The notes: a model not told the origin generated them from the sequence alone. A DNA stretch of 64,000 nucleotides from UBA2211 sp049302755 (GCA_049302755.1 JBAQMK010000002.1:1-64000), one strand, 5' to 3'; positions 27,708 through 36,439 are shown, counted from the first letter of the stretch. Translations and numbers: made by a program.

Positions 27708-28319
27708 ATGGACCTAATTAATATCATTCTTCATATAGACATCTATTTAGCCGAGATTGTTAATCTCTATGGAATGTTATCTTATTTCCTGCTGTTCGCC
27801 GTTATTTTTGTCGAAACCGGCTTGGTTTTTGTTCCCTTTCTACCAGGTGATTCCCTTCTCTTTGCGGCTGGCGCCATTTCGGCTATTAGCTCTCTAAATA
27901 TCGGCGCTTTAATTATAATTCTTTTTATCGCTGCTTTCTTGGGCGACACAACAAATTATTTTATCGGAAAATTTTTCGGTAACAAATTATCGACTAAGGT
28001 AAACCAAAAATATTTATCAAGAACCCAGGAGTTCTATAAAAAATATGGTGGGATAACTATTTTTCTCGCCCGCTTCATTCCGATTATCAGAACTTTTGCT
28101 CCCTTTGTCGCCGGATTAGGAAAAATGAATTACAATAAATTTATCATTTACAACGCCACCGGAGGATTAATCTGGGTTTTGCTTTTCACTCTCTCGGGAT
28201 ACTTCTTGGGCAATATTCCGCAAATAAAAGAGAACTTCTCAATTATCGTTGTTATTATAATCTTATTATCTTTCGTCCCAGTTTTATTCGAATTCATTAA
28301 AAACAAAAAACATGTCTAA
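27708..28319 (+). CDS. DedA family membrane protein
   Basis: DedA (SNARE-associated/VTT-domain) proteins act as lipid or undecaprenyl-phosphate carriers in several bacteria; the substrate here is unknown. The 203-aa protein has the motifs PFLPGDSLLFAAGAIS and FLARFIPIIRTFAPFVAGLG, and four to five hydrophobic segments. The start at 27708 (MDLINII) is chosen because anything upstream lies inside the tRNA. It starts 2 nt after a tRNA CCA end and overlaps rnhA by 8 nt. Confidence 0.9.
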   Translation: MDLINIILHIDIYLAEIVNLYGMLSYFLLFAVIFVETGLVFVPFLPGDSLLFAAGAISAISSLNIGALIIILFIAAFLGDTTNYFIGKFFGNKLSTKVNQKYLSRTQEFYKKYGGITIFLARFIPIIRTFAPFVAGLGKMNYNKFIIYNATGGLIWVLLFTLSGYFLGNIPQIKENFSIIVVIIILLSFVPVLFEFIKNKKHV

Positions 28320-28911
28320 AAAGAAATACTACGCCTATTTAATAAACGGGAAAAAAGGAATTACCGATAACTGGCCGGAATGCCAAAAGCTTGTTTCAGG
28401 CATGGTCAACACAAAATATAAAGGATTCGAAACAAAAGATGAAGCCGAAAGATGGCTTAGCGCCGGGGCTGATTATTCCTTAAAACATACCGCTTCAAAA
28501 AAAGGAGTGTATTTTGATGCCGGAACCGGGGCCGGCAAAGGAGTCGAAATCAGCGTTACCGATGAAAACGGGAATAGTCTTTTAAATATCGTTATGAAAA
28601 AGAAAGATATTGATGAAAAAGGTAACCATTTGATTACCGATGATGTCACCAATAACTTTGGAGAATTATTAGCTTGTAAATACGCTTTAGAAATAGCTTT
28701 AAAGAAAAACATTAAAAGTGTCTTCGGGGACAGCAAGCTAATCCTTGATTATTGGTCAAAAGGATATATCAAAAAAGAATTACCCGAAGAAACTATTTCT
28801 TTAAGTAATGAAGTCAAAAAATTAAGATACCTATTTGAAAAAGAAGGAGGAGAAATGGAACATATTTCCGGGGGAAGCAACCCGGCTGATCTGGGATTCC
28901 ATCGCGGATAA
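28312..28911 (+). CDS. Ribonuclease HI with N-terminal viroplasmin-like domain
   Basis: RNase HI removes RNA from RNA-DNA hybrids. Residues 1-50 (YYAYLINGKKGITDNWPEC, then KGFETKDEAERWL) match the RNase H N-terminal/viroplasmin hybrid-binding domain. The catalytic D-E-D-D set is seen as YFDAGTGAG, NNFGELLACKYAL, FGDSKLI and NPADLGF. The length is 199 aa. It overlaps dedA by 8 nt and is followed 5 nt later by the -35 box of the next tRNA promoter. Confidence 0.88.
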   Translation: MSKKKYYAYLINGKKGITDNWPECQKLVSGMVNTKYKGFETKDEAERWLSAGADYSLKHTASKKGVYFDAGTGAGKGVEISVTDENGNSLLNIVMKKKDIDEKGNHLITDDVTNNFGELLACKYALEIALKKNIKSVFGDSKLILDYWSKGYIKKELPEETISLSNEVKKLRYLFEKEGGEMEHISGGSNPADLGFHRG

Positions 28912-28915
28912 CAAA

Positions 28916-28944
28916 TTGACAATTGTCTCCTTTTTATATATTAT
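28916..28944 (+). promoter_or_regulatory. Promoter of tRNA-Ser(UGA)-Nudix
   Basis: A perfect TTGACA (28916-28921) and TATTAT (28939-28944) are spaced by 17 bp. The start near 28951 is about 5 nt before the tRNA. Confidence 0.82.
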
Positions 28945-28955
28945 TTCCCTATCAC

Positions 28956-29043
28956 GGAGGGATGCCAGAGCGGTTGAATGGGATAGTCTTGAAAACTATT
29001 GTGGGGAAACCTACCGAGGGTTCGAATCCCTCTCCCTCCTCCA
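28956..29043 (+). tRNA. tRNA-Ser(UGA), CCA encoded, unusual U73
   Basis: Acceptor GGAGGGA pairs with TCCCTCC; the next base is T, then CCA. The anticodon stem ATAGT/ACTAT encloses the loop CTTGAAA with anticodon UGA. The long variable arm fits serine. A uridine discriminator is unusual, since bacterial tRNA-Ser normally carries G73. Confidence 0.9.
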
Positions 29044-29056
29044 TAAAAACATTAAA

Positions 29057-29461
29057 ATGGAAACTCAAAGACCAAAAGTAGGTGTTGCCATTATTATTGA
29101 AAGAGACAATAAAATTCTTTTGGGTAAAAGAAAAGGTTCTCATGGAAACGGGTCCTGGGCTTTTCCCGGCGGACACTTGGAATTCAATGAAAGCCTTGAA
29201 GACTGCGCGATAAGAGAAGTGATGGAGGAAACCGGATTAACGGTCAGCAATATTAGAAAAGAAACCTTTACTAACGATATAATGAAAGAAGAAAATAAAC
29301 ATTATGTCACCTGCTTCGTTAAGGCCGATTGTAATTCGGGAGAGCCGAAAATAATGGAACCGGAAAAATGCGAAGAATGGGGCTGGTTTGACTGGAATAA
29401 TTTGCCAAGTCCACTCTTTACCCCCTTTCAAAACTTTTTAAAAGACCACAAACACTGCTAA
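29057..29461 (+). CDS. Nudix hydrolase (MutT-like)
   Basis: The 134-aa protein hydrolyses a nucleoside diphosphate linked to another group; candidates include oxidised dNTPs. The Nudix box is complete: G-x5-E-x7-REVMEETGL, spanning GGHLEFNESLEDCAIREVME. The start METQRPKVGVA at 29057 is chosen because upstream sequence is the tRNA. It lies 13 nt after the tRNA CCA and shares its transcript. The stop codon sits in the loop of the following terminator. Confidence 0.88.
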   Translation: METQRPKVGVAIIIERDNKILLGKRKGSHGNGSWAFPGGHLEFNESLEDCAIREVMEETGLTVSNIRKETFTNDIMKEENKHYVTCFVKADCNSGEPKIMEPEKCEEWGWFDWNNLPSPLFTPFQNFLKDHKHC

Positions 29462-29479
29462 AAGCAGTGCTTTCTTTTA
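29453..29479 (+). terminator. Terminator enclosing the Nudix stop codon
   Basis: The stem CACTGC/GCAGTG has the loop TAAAA, which contains the stop codon; CTTTCTTTT follows. The final codons of the gene form the left arm. Confidence 0.75.
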
Positions 29480-29480
29480 C

Positions 29481-29509
29481 TTGTTTTTAATCTCTTTTTT
29501 GTATAGTAT
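29481..29509 (+). promoter_or_regulatory. Promoter of tRNA-Arg(GCG)-recG
   Basis: TTGTTT (29481-29486) and TAGTAT (29504-29509) are spaced by 17 bp. The start near 29516 is only about 2 nt before the tRNA. Confidence 0.7.
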
Positions 29510-29517
29510 AGAAATAC

Positions 29518-29589
29518 GCCCTCGTAGTTCAATGGATAGAATACCAGCTTGCGGAGCTTGCGATAGAGGTTCGAATCCTCTCGAGGGCA
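29518..29589 (+). tRNA. tRNA-Arg(GCG), no encoded CCA
   Basis: The 72-nt cloverleaf has acceptor GCCCTCG/CGAGGGC, discriminator A, and D-loop AATGGATA with A20-type Arg features. The anticodon loop TTGCGGA gives GCG, reading CGC/CGU. The anticodon stem has one C-U mismatch. Bacteria usually read this box with inosine-modified ACG, so this is unusual. The recG ATG follows 3 nt later. Confidence 0.85.
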
Positions 29590-29592
29590 CAT

Positions 29593-31692
29593 ATGAATTT
29601 CTCAACTAAAATAGAAGAAATTCCTCACGTCGGAAAAGTTTACGGCAAAAGACTCAAAGCTATTGGTATTAAAACTTTGGCCGATTTAATTTACTATTTT
29701 CCGAGAGAATACAAAGACTTCTCTAAAATATCCAAAATTAAGGATATAAAAATAAATGAAAAGGTTTGTATTTTAGGAAAAATAATCTCGATTAACCAAA
29801 ACAAAACCTGGTTCAAGCGAATGATTGTCACCACCGCTTTAATTCAAGACGACACCGGAGCAATAGAAGCCGTTTGGTTCAACCAGCCGTATCTGAATAA
29901 AGTTTTGAATATCGGCGACGAAATCATTTTGGCCGGAAAATTATCTATCAATGACCGAACCATTCAAATCTCATCTCCTATTTATGAAAAAGTTTCTTTA
30001 AAAGAAAATATTCATTTAGGAAGAATAATGTCGGTCTATACCGAAAGTCAGAGAGTATCTTCAAAATATTTAAGATACATCCTTAAACCGATCATTGAAA
30101 GTATTAAAGATAAGATTCCTGAAACCCTGCCCGATGAATTATTAAAAAAATACGAACTATTATCCCTAAAAGAAGCGATTGAACAAATCCACTTCCCTTC
30201 TTCGCTGGAATTGGCTAAAAAAGCCGAAGAAAGATTTTCTTTTGAGCAAATATTCTTCATCTCTCTTTTTAATTTAAAAAAGAAATTAGAAATTAAAAAA
30301 GAAGAATCTCAATCAATTATTATAAACAAAGAACTAATAGAAAGAGTTAAGGCTTCCCTTCCTTTTGAATTAACCAAAGCCCAGAAGAAAACATTGGATG
30401 AAATCCTGAAAGATATGGAAAAGCCGAATCCCATGAACAGATTATTACAGGGAGATGTCGGTTCGGGAAAAACCGCGGTTGCCGCTTTAGCTTCAATCAA
30501 TGCGGTCAAAGCTAAAATCCAGGTTGTCTTAATGGCTCCGACCGAAATACTGGTAAAACAGCATTTCAAAACCTTCTTCCAAATGCTCAAAAGCTTTAAC
30601 TTGAACGTTGGACTACTAACCGGCAAAGAAGATAAATATTACTCAAAAAAGCTTCATTCCGATACGATTGAAATATCCAGAAAAAAACTATTAGAAAAAG
30701 TTGAAGATGGCGATATTGATATTTTAATCGGAACCCAGGCTTTAATCATCGGCAATAAAAAGAAAAAAGAAGAGCAAAAGGTAAAATTCAAAAATCTGGG
30801 ACTGGTGATTGTCGACGAACAACACCGTTTCGGAGTTAAACAAAGAGCCGCACTTCAAAAAAACCGGGAGAAAATCCCCCACCTTTTATCCATGACTGCT
30901 ACCCCTATTCCCCGAACATTAGCTTTAACGGTCTGGGGAGATTTAGATTTATCAATCATTGATGAAATGCCAAAAAACAGAAAAAAAATACTTACCGAAA
31001 TTGTCTCGGAAAAACAAAGAATTAAAAAATACGAATTCATTAAAAAAGAAATAAAAAAAGGCGGACAGGTTTTTGTCGTTTGCCCGAGAATAGAATCAGA
31101 AGAAGAGGAAGAAGAAATCAAAACCGTTAAAAAAGAATACGATTATCTTTCTAAAGAAATATTCCCTGAATTTAAATTAGCCATGCTTCACGGAAAAATG
31201 GGGAGCAAGGAAAAAGATAAAACAATGAAAGATTTCCGAAGCAAGAAATACGATATTCTTGTTTCAACTTCAGTCATTGAAGTAGGAATTGATATTCCCA
31301 ACGCCACCGTCATGATGATTGAAGGCAGCGACCGATTCGGCCTGGCTCAATTACATCAATTCAGAGGCCGCGTCGGACGAGGAGAACAACAGTCATATTG
31401 TCTGCTTTTCACTGATTCAAGAAGCAAAAAAACTAGAGAAAGATTGGAAGCAATGATTAAATACGACAGTGGATTTAAACTCGCCGAAATGGATTTAAAA
31501 TTAAGAGGCCCGGGAGACTTCTTCGGGGTAAGGCAATGGGGGCTACCCGACTTCGCCATGTCTGCTTTAAAGGACATAAAGAGCGTAAATAGGGGGAGAG
31601 AAGCAGCGATAGAGATATTTCCTCAAATACAAAAATACCCCCTTTTAAAAAGGAGGCTGGAGGCGTTTGAAGAGAAGGTTCATTTAGAATAA
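29593..31692 (+). CDS. recG: ATP-dependent DNA helicase RecG
   Basis: RecG remodels stalled forks and branched DNA. The 699-aa protein has an N-terminal wedge/OB domain (VCILGKIISINQNKTWFKRM), a helicase core with Walker A GDVGSGKTAVAAL, DEQHRFGVKQR (DEQH motif II), the SMTATPIPRTLALT motif III, and motif VI QFRGRVGRGEQQS. It starts 3 nt after the tRNA-Arg discriminator. It ends 1 nt from the convergent glycosyltransferase, with no visible terminator between them. Confidence 0.96.
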   Translation: MNFSTKIEEIPHVGKVYGKRLKAIGIKTLADLIYYFPREYKDFSKISKIKDIKINEKVCILGKIISINQNKTWFKRMIVTTALIQDDTGAIEAVWFNQPYLNKVLNIGDEIILAGKLSINDRTIQISSPIYEKVSLKENIHLGRIMSVYTESQRVSSKYLRYILKPIIESIKDKIPETLPDELLKKYELLSLKEAIEQIHFPSSLELAKKAEERFSFEQIFFISLFNLKKKLEIKKEESQSIIINKELIERVKASLPFELTKAQKKTLDEILKDMEKPNPMNRLLQGDVGSGKTAVAALASINAVKAKIQVVLMAPTEILVKQHFKTFFQMLKSFNLNVGLLTGKEDKYYSKKLHSDTIEISRKKLLEKVEDGDIDILIGTQALIIGNKKKKEEQKVKFKNLGLVIVDEQHRFGVKQRAALQKNREKIPHLLSMTATPIPRTLALTVWGDLDLSIIDEMPKNRKKILTEIVSEKQRIKKYEFIKKEIKKGGQVFVVCPRIESEEEEEEIKTVKKEYDYLSKEIFPEFKLAMLHGKMGSKEKDKTMKDFRSKKYDILVSTSVIEVGIDIPNATVMMIEGSDRFGLAQLHQFRGRVGRGEQQSYCLLFTDSRSKKTRERLEAMIKYDSGFKLAEMDLKLRGPGDFFGVRQWGLPDFAMSALKDIKSVNRGREAAIEIFPQIQKYPLLKRRLEAFEEKVHLE

Positions 31693-31693
31693 A

Positions 31694-33253
31694 CTATTTC
31701 CTTACCTTCGGCGTGACCCAAAATCCCATATACTTACCAAAGACCCAGTGCATCTGAGCATGCAAGGCCGGCAAAGAACTGAAGAATATCATTACGAAAG
31801 GAATCAAAATCCATTCTAAACCCATTAAAACGTATTTAAAGCGTCCGTAATTGACCGGCTTCGGCGGGAGCAACAGCATACTCACCCAGATAGAAATAAT
31901 CAAGCTCGACATAGTGATGGTCAAAATAACGCTGGTGATTTTCGGTAAATTATACGACACCAATGACTGGGCAAATTCATTTCCTCCTAAATACAAAGGT
32001 AGCCAGCCGAGAGCAAAAATTAAAATCGAAGAAATAGCCCAAGAAACGTGTCCCTCAACCAATTCAAAACCCATAGAAAATTTTTTCTGAAAAGAAATCT
32101 TTTTGTCTTTTAAAGAAGCAAAGATAAAGAAAGGAACCTCCCCTACTCCGTAAGCCCATCTTTTTTGCTGCTTGTAAACATTCTTTAATGTTTTGAAAAA
32201 TGTTTCGGCACAATTAGCATCCATTGAAATCGGGTAATACATCGGCTGAACTTTGTAATCTCCATTGTATTCAAAAAAGCATTGCCAAAAAATTCTTGAA
32301 TCATCAGAGACAACATTTCTCTGTTTAAATCCAACATCATATAAGGCTTTAAACGGCATTGAGTGTGAAGAAAAAGTAACCAACTTCTCCGGTCTCTCCT
32401 GATTCATGGTGTGCCAAAAAGTTGAAGAAAAAGAAAATACTCTCGACAAGGGAGGAGATTGCCAAACATTATTTAAATATAATGGAATCGGTTGAAAGCT
32501 AGTTCTTAAGGGCTTATCAACCGTTAAATAATAAAAAGTTAAACAGCTAAAATATTTAGGATAAACACAGGCATCTATATCGAAAGAAGAAACGATAACG
32601 TTTTCGTAAGGAATACTCAAAGGATCGATAATCAATTCTTTAGTTTTTTGCGCTGCCCAAGCATCGTTTGCTCCGTGACCAGCAATCTCCCCTTCCAAAC
32701 CCATCGGATGACAAGTGACTAATAGTTTATAAAAACTGTTGCCATATTTTTCTTTAATCTTTAATGCAATTTCTTTGGCATTTTCTTTATCCGCTTCTTC
32801 GCAAGCCAAAACAACGATCATTTTTTCTTTCAAATAATCAGTAGCTAAAAGACACTTAAATGTTGATTCAACAATTTCGAGAGGTTCTCCATACATCGGT
32901 AAAATTATCAAATGATAAATATCTTTCCAAGACGAAACATTGATTCCATTTTTGGGGACTCCCAATGCCTCTAATTTCTCAAGCCAATCTTCTTCTTCGT
33001 TTTTTTTCATCTGAGAATATCCCGTCTTTAAATAAAAAGCAAAATAAATGGTTCTCAATAACCAATAAATATCAAAAACAATGATAAAAAAAGCTACCAA
33101 CACCGGGAGCTTGTAAGAAAGCAAAACCGACAAAAATAATACTGAAAGGCTTAAAAGTCCGGTAAACATTTCCAAGAAACGGTACAGACCCCTCTCTTTC
33201 CTGTCTTTCAAATCTGCCGCTCTTCCTATTTTTAAATAGTATTTTTCTTCCAT
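31694..33253 (-). CDS. Processive family 2 glycosyltransferase, membrane-bound
   Basis: The 519-aa protein has two N-terminal membrane helices (residues 28-70), a GT-A catalytic region with SSFDIDACVYPKYF (DxD) and QQKRWAYG (QxxRW, typical of processive GT2), and three or more C-terminal helices. It probably makes or exports a surface glycan; the sugar is unknown. The start at 33253 (MEEKYYLKIG) is chosen because sequence further upstream is tRNA-Glu, whose 3' end is just 2 nt away. An upstream in-frame extension would be tRNA sequence. Confidence 0.85.
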   Translation of the reverse strand: MEEKYYLKIGRAADLKDRKERGLYRFLEMFTGLLSLSVLFLSVLLSYKLPVLVAFFIIVFDIYWLLRTIYFAFYLKTGYSQMKKNEEEDWLEKLEALGVPKNGINVSSWKDIYHLIILPMYGEPLEIVESTFKCLLATDYLKEKMIVVLACEEADKENAKEIALKIKEKYGNSFYKLLVTCHPMGLEGEIAGHGANDAWAAQKTKELIIDPLSIPYENVIVSSFDIDACVYPKYFSCLTFYYLTVDKPLRTSFQPIPLYLNNVWQSPPLSRVFSFSSTFWHTMNQERPEKLVTFSSHSMPFKALYDVGFKQRNVVSDDSRIFWQCFFEYNGDYKVQPMYYPISMDANCAETFFKTLKNVYKQQKRWAYGVGEVPFFIFASLKDKKISFQKKFSMGFELVEGHVSWAISSILIFALGWLPLYLGGNEFAQSLVSYNLPKITSVILTITMSSLIISIWVSMLLLPPKPVNYGRFKYVLMGLEWILIPFVMIFFSSLPALHAQMHWVFGKYMGFWVTPKVRK

Positions 33254-33255
33254 TG

Positions 33256-33327
33256 TGACCCCACAGGGAATCGAACCCTGATTACCAGATTGAAAATCTG
33301 GTGTCCTAACCGTTAGACGATGGGGCC
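33256..33327 (-). tRNA. tRNA-Glu(UUC), no encoded CCA
   Basis: Acceptor GGCCCCA pairs with TGGGGTC, discriminator A. The anticodon stem CCAGA/TCTGG encloses TTTTCAA with anticodon UUC. The start codon of the glycosyltransferase gene follows after the two bases CA. Confidence 0.95.
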
Positions 33328-33339
33328 AAAGATAGATTA

Positions 33340-33368
33340 TATATATCAAAAAGAAGGCAAAAAGACAA
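33340..33368 (-). promoter_or_regulatory. Promoter of tRNA-Glu-glycosyltransferase
   Basis: On the minus strand, TTGTCT (33363-33368) and TATATA (33340-33345) are spaced by 17 bp. The start near 33333 is about 6 nt before the tRNA. Confidence 0.7.
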
Positions 33369-33378
33369 GTTTTAAGCT

Positions 33379-35103
33379 TTAAAATTTAATAATCTCTCCG
33401 GGATTAATAATTCCTTTTTCTTTAGCTTCTTTCGACTCTTCGGTCCTTTCTTTTTTCGCTTCTTTAATAACCTCCCTCAATCCTTGAATATCTATTTTCT
33501 TTTTTGTCTTATTTGTATCAACAATTTCTGGTTTTACTACCTTCTCTACCCTTTTTTCTTTTTTGACAGGAACAAATTCCTTAGCGGTATCTTCAAGACT
33601 TATAAACGGTAATTTTTCAAAATTACTCTTTGGTTTTTCTTCAATACTAGTATTAGCATTACTATTGTTATTACTATTACTCTTTCCCAAACAAGACTTG
33701 CAATATACCGGACGCTTTCCATCTGGTTTAAAAGGAACCTTAACCTTCTTTTTACATCTCTCGCATTCAGCATCGAATAATTCAGAAGCTGTTCTGCTGC
33801 TTACCTTATTTTCAATTTTAGGCATATCCTCCACTCCGGCATATTTAGAAATCTTCTCTTCGACAATCTTTTTATCTGTTCCGTATTTTTTTCTTGAAAA
33901 TTCAATAATTTCTTTTTCGAAGTCATAATCGGAAACAGCCGGTGGAAGAGTTTCGGCCGAAAAAGGCCTAGAAGTCAAGCCGTCGATCATTAATTTAACA
34001 TATATATTCTGCTTGGGAAGATTCACTAAGTCATGAGTATAAAACTCGGGAGAAAATTCTTTTTCCAAAAATTCTCCGTCTTCAGCCCCGACTCTGAACA
34101 AAATCATTGTTCCCACGTTTCCAAAAACAGCATCCCTAACCTTTTCCTCCATTTGATTAATGTATTGATGAGCTAAAACTAAAGACAATCTATACTTTCT
34201 GGCTTCGGATAAAATACTAGCAAAAGAATCGGTTGAAAAATTCTGAAATTCATCAATATATAAGATAAAATCGTTTCTGTCTTTTTCTGGAGTATCCACT
34301 CTCGACATCGCAGCTAATTGTAATTTGGTTACCAACAAAGCTCCTAACAGTCTTGAAGAATCCTCCCCTACTCTTCCTTTAGAAAGATTCATAATCAAAA
34401 TCTTTTTCTCATCCATTATTTTTCTGATGTCTATCGTTGATTTTTCTTGTCCGATAATATTTCTAATTAAAGGAGAAGAAATAAATTGTCCGATTTTATT
34501 TTGAATGGCTGCCGTTGCTTCTATTTCGTATCTCTGACTGTAGCGGGCAAATTCTTTAACCCAAAAAGCCTTGACCACCGAATCTTTAACGTTTTCCAAT
34601 ATTTCGTTTCTCCATTCAACATCAGCCAATAATCTGTTGATACCCAATAAGGTTGAACCTGGAGTTTCAAGCAAGGCTAAAATAGCATTGTTTAAAATGT
34701 ATTCCATTCTTGAAGACCAAACGTCCGGCCAAATCTTTTTGAAAACTCCCATCATTCCACCGGCAATTAGATGTCTGTATTCGGCATCAACATTTTCCAT
34801 AATATTAAAAGCAATCGGGGTATCCACATCGGCCGGATTAAAATAGACCACATCCTTTATTCTTTCTTCAGGAATAAATTTAAGAATTTCTTCCGATGCT
34901 TCTCCATGAGGGTCGACAAAACCAACACCATTACCGTTTTTAATGTCTTGAATTACCATGTTTTTCAAAAGTTCGGTCTTACCCATACCGGTCTTTCCGA
35001 CAACATAGATATGACGTCTTCGATCATCCGTTTTAATACCGAATCTTTTCCTTTCTCCTCTGAAGGTCGTCTGACCGAAAAATATGATTTCTTGTTTTTC
35101 CAT
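33379..35103 (-). CDS. VirD4/TraG-like type IV secretion ATPase with C-terminal zinc ribbon
   Basis: The 574-aa protein has Walker A GKTGMGKT (residues 36-43) and Walker B FILYIDEFQNF (279-289), followed by ARKYRLSLVLAHQYINQ, as in TraD/VirD4-type coupling ATPases. No membrane helix precedes the ATPase, unlike classical VirD4. Residues 447-471 form a CxxC-x17-CxxC zinc ribbon, and a low-complexity Asn/Lys tail follows. It lies 4 nt after the membrane-anchored partner gene, which may supply the membrane link. The substrate (DNA or protein) is not known. Confidence 0.8.
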   Translation of the reverse strand: MEKQEIIFFGQTTFRGERKRFGIKTDDRRRHIYVVGKTGMGKTELLKNMVIQDIKNGNGVGFVDPHGEASEEILKFIPEERIKDVVYFNPADVDTPIAFNIMENVDAEYRHLIAGGMMGVFKKIWPDVWSSRMEYILNNAILALLETPGSTLLGINRLLADVEWRNEILENVKDSVVKAFWVKEFARYSQRYEIEATAAIQNKIGQFISSPLIRNIIGQEKSTIDIRKIMDEKKILIMNLSKGRVGEDSSRLLGALLVTKLQLAAMSRVDTPEKDRNDFILYIDEFQNFSTDSFASILSEARKYRLSLVLAHQYINQMEEKVRDAVFGNVGTMILFRVGAEDGEFLEKEFSPEFYTHDLVNLPKQNIYVKLMIDGLTSRPFSAETLPPAVSDYDFEKEIIEFSRKKYGTDKKIVEEKISKYAGVEDMPKIENKVSSRTASELFDAECERCKKKVKVPFKPDGKRPVYCKSCLGKSNSNNNSNANTSIEEKPKSNFEKLPFISLEDTAKEFVPVKKEKRVEKVVKPEIVDTNKTKKKIDIQGLREVIKEAKKERTEESKEAKEKGIINPGEIIKF

Positions 35104-35107
35104 AATA

Positions 35108-36439
35108 TTATTCTACTGGTAATGTCGAGGGAGGTGCTCCCTTCTTCATCTCTACTCTCTTTAAGGCTGAGGTCGGCACAGCTGCACCCGGGAAATGCCA
35201 AAGGGTAGCCAATTCTTCACTGTTTAAAAAATATGTTGCTCCTTCTACAGAAAAAGGGTCAAAAGCCGGATCTCTGGTTCTGTAATTATCGATCAGGTCT
35301 CTTTTTCTTAAATACAATCTTCGGGCGGTAAAAATATCGGGCGACTGAATTTTAGTTGTTGTCATTCCCCATGGTTTCATATTATTAAAGTTCTGAGTTC
35401 CAAATTGAGCAAAAAAACTGACTCCGAATCCTTTCGCTCCGCCGAAGAAAACTTTTCTTTCAGCAACGTAAACATACTTAATAAAAGAAAGGAAGCAATG
35501 TTTTGATTTTTTTCTTTCAATGGCCGTGACAATATCTCTTTCTCCAGAAGTTAATTTCATTTCCGGCGGCAAAACAGTTTCTTCTTTCTTTTCTTCCGTG
35601 GGTATTTCTCCATGGATTAAAAGATAAAAGAAATCTGATAATAAAGTTCGGCCTTCTTTTTTCTCCGGTCTCTTAACCAGTTTATCAACTTCTTTTCTCG
35701 CTCGCTCAAAAAGAGAAGATTCTTTTGGTCCTCTTGGTTGAGCAAATATCTGTATCCAAATCTGCTCCCCTTTCGACATTCTCGATATCACTTCAAATAA
35801 AGAAGCCAAAGGATCGATTCTTTTTTCCTCTTTGGAAACTTCGGGCTTTTCTTCAAAAAATTGCTCGTAGGTTCTAATCGGATAAACATCCGATTTTATT
35901 AATTCAAAATCCGTTCCCCACATGTCCCAATCTTGATTGGGAATATCCATCGGAACCTGTTTAGTATAATCAGGGACTTCAACAATTTCTACTTCTGGGT
36001 ATTGAGCATATATAGACGACTCGATTAATTTTCTATTGCTTGAAGGAATCCTAACGTACATATGCGGAACTCCGTCAATTCCCGCTATTTCAAAAGAAGC
36101 ACCCAATATCACCTTTCCTTCAAAATGTTCAGCTCTCCAGTCCTTGGGCGGATCGTAAGAACCCCAAATAGAATTAAAGACATTTTCCATGGCTCTTAAT
36201 GGCCTGAGAATTTCTTGAGGCACCCTAATTTCTAAAACTACCGGTTTCCTTGTTTTATCACCGGCCCATTTATTATTTATAAATAGCTTATAGGTAAATT
36301 TTAATTTTTTAAACAAATAAAATGGAACTACTGTCCACCAAAATTGAAAGATTAGAGCTTTTAGTGCCAAAAGATAAGGGAAAATAATTTTCCAGAACGC
36401 GGAAAATGCTTCAATTATAAACACTATTTCTGCTGGCAT
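35108..36439 (-). CDS. Membrane-anchored protein of unknown function, partner of the VirD4-like ATPase
   Basis: I do not recognise a defined enzyme. The 443-aa protein has one or two N-terminal hydrophobic segments (residues 5-47), then a soluble domain with GASFEIAGIDGVPHMYVRIP and SSIYAQYPEVEIVEVPDYT. This resembles the N-terminal, non-ATPase domain that precedes or accompanies VirB4/VirD4-like ATPases in CPR genomes (from memory). No Walker motif is visible. It sits between the sigma4-HARE gene (15 nt away) and the ATPase gene (4 nt away), so the three are probably one operon. Confidence 0.6.
   Translation of the reverse strand: MPAEIVFIIEAFSAFWKIIFPYLLALKALIFQFWWTVVPFYLFKKLKFTYKLFINNKWAGDKTRKPVVLEIRVPQEILRPLRAMENVFNSIWGSYDPPKDWRAEHFEGKVILGASFEIAGIDGVPHMYVRIPSSNRKLIESSIYAQYPEVEIVEVPDYTKQVPMDIPNQDWDMWGTDFELIKSDVYPIRTYEQFFEEKPEVSKEEKRIDPLASLFEVISRMSKGEQIWIQIFAQPRGPKESSLFERARKEVDKLVKRPEKKEGRTLLSDFFYLLIHGEIPTEEKKEETVLPPEMKLTSGERDIVTAIERKKSKHCFLSFIKYVYVAERKVFFGGAKGFGVSFFAQFGTQNFNNMKPWGMTTTKIQSPDIFTARRLYLRKRDLIDNYRTRDPAFDPFSVEGATYFLNSEELATLWHFPGAAVPTSALKRVEMKKGAPPSTLPVE

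Noticed and set aside
28835..29056. Longer Nudix ORF
   Set aside because: It overlaps rnhA, a strong promoter and tRNA-Ser(UGA); the Nudix fold begins at 29057.
33254..33349. Longer N-terminus for the glycosyltransferase
   Set aside because: It reads through tRNA-Glu; the ATG at 33253 lies 2 nt after the tRNA.
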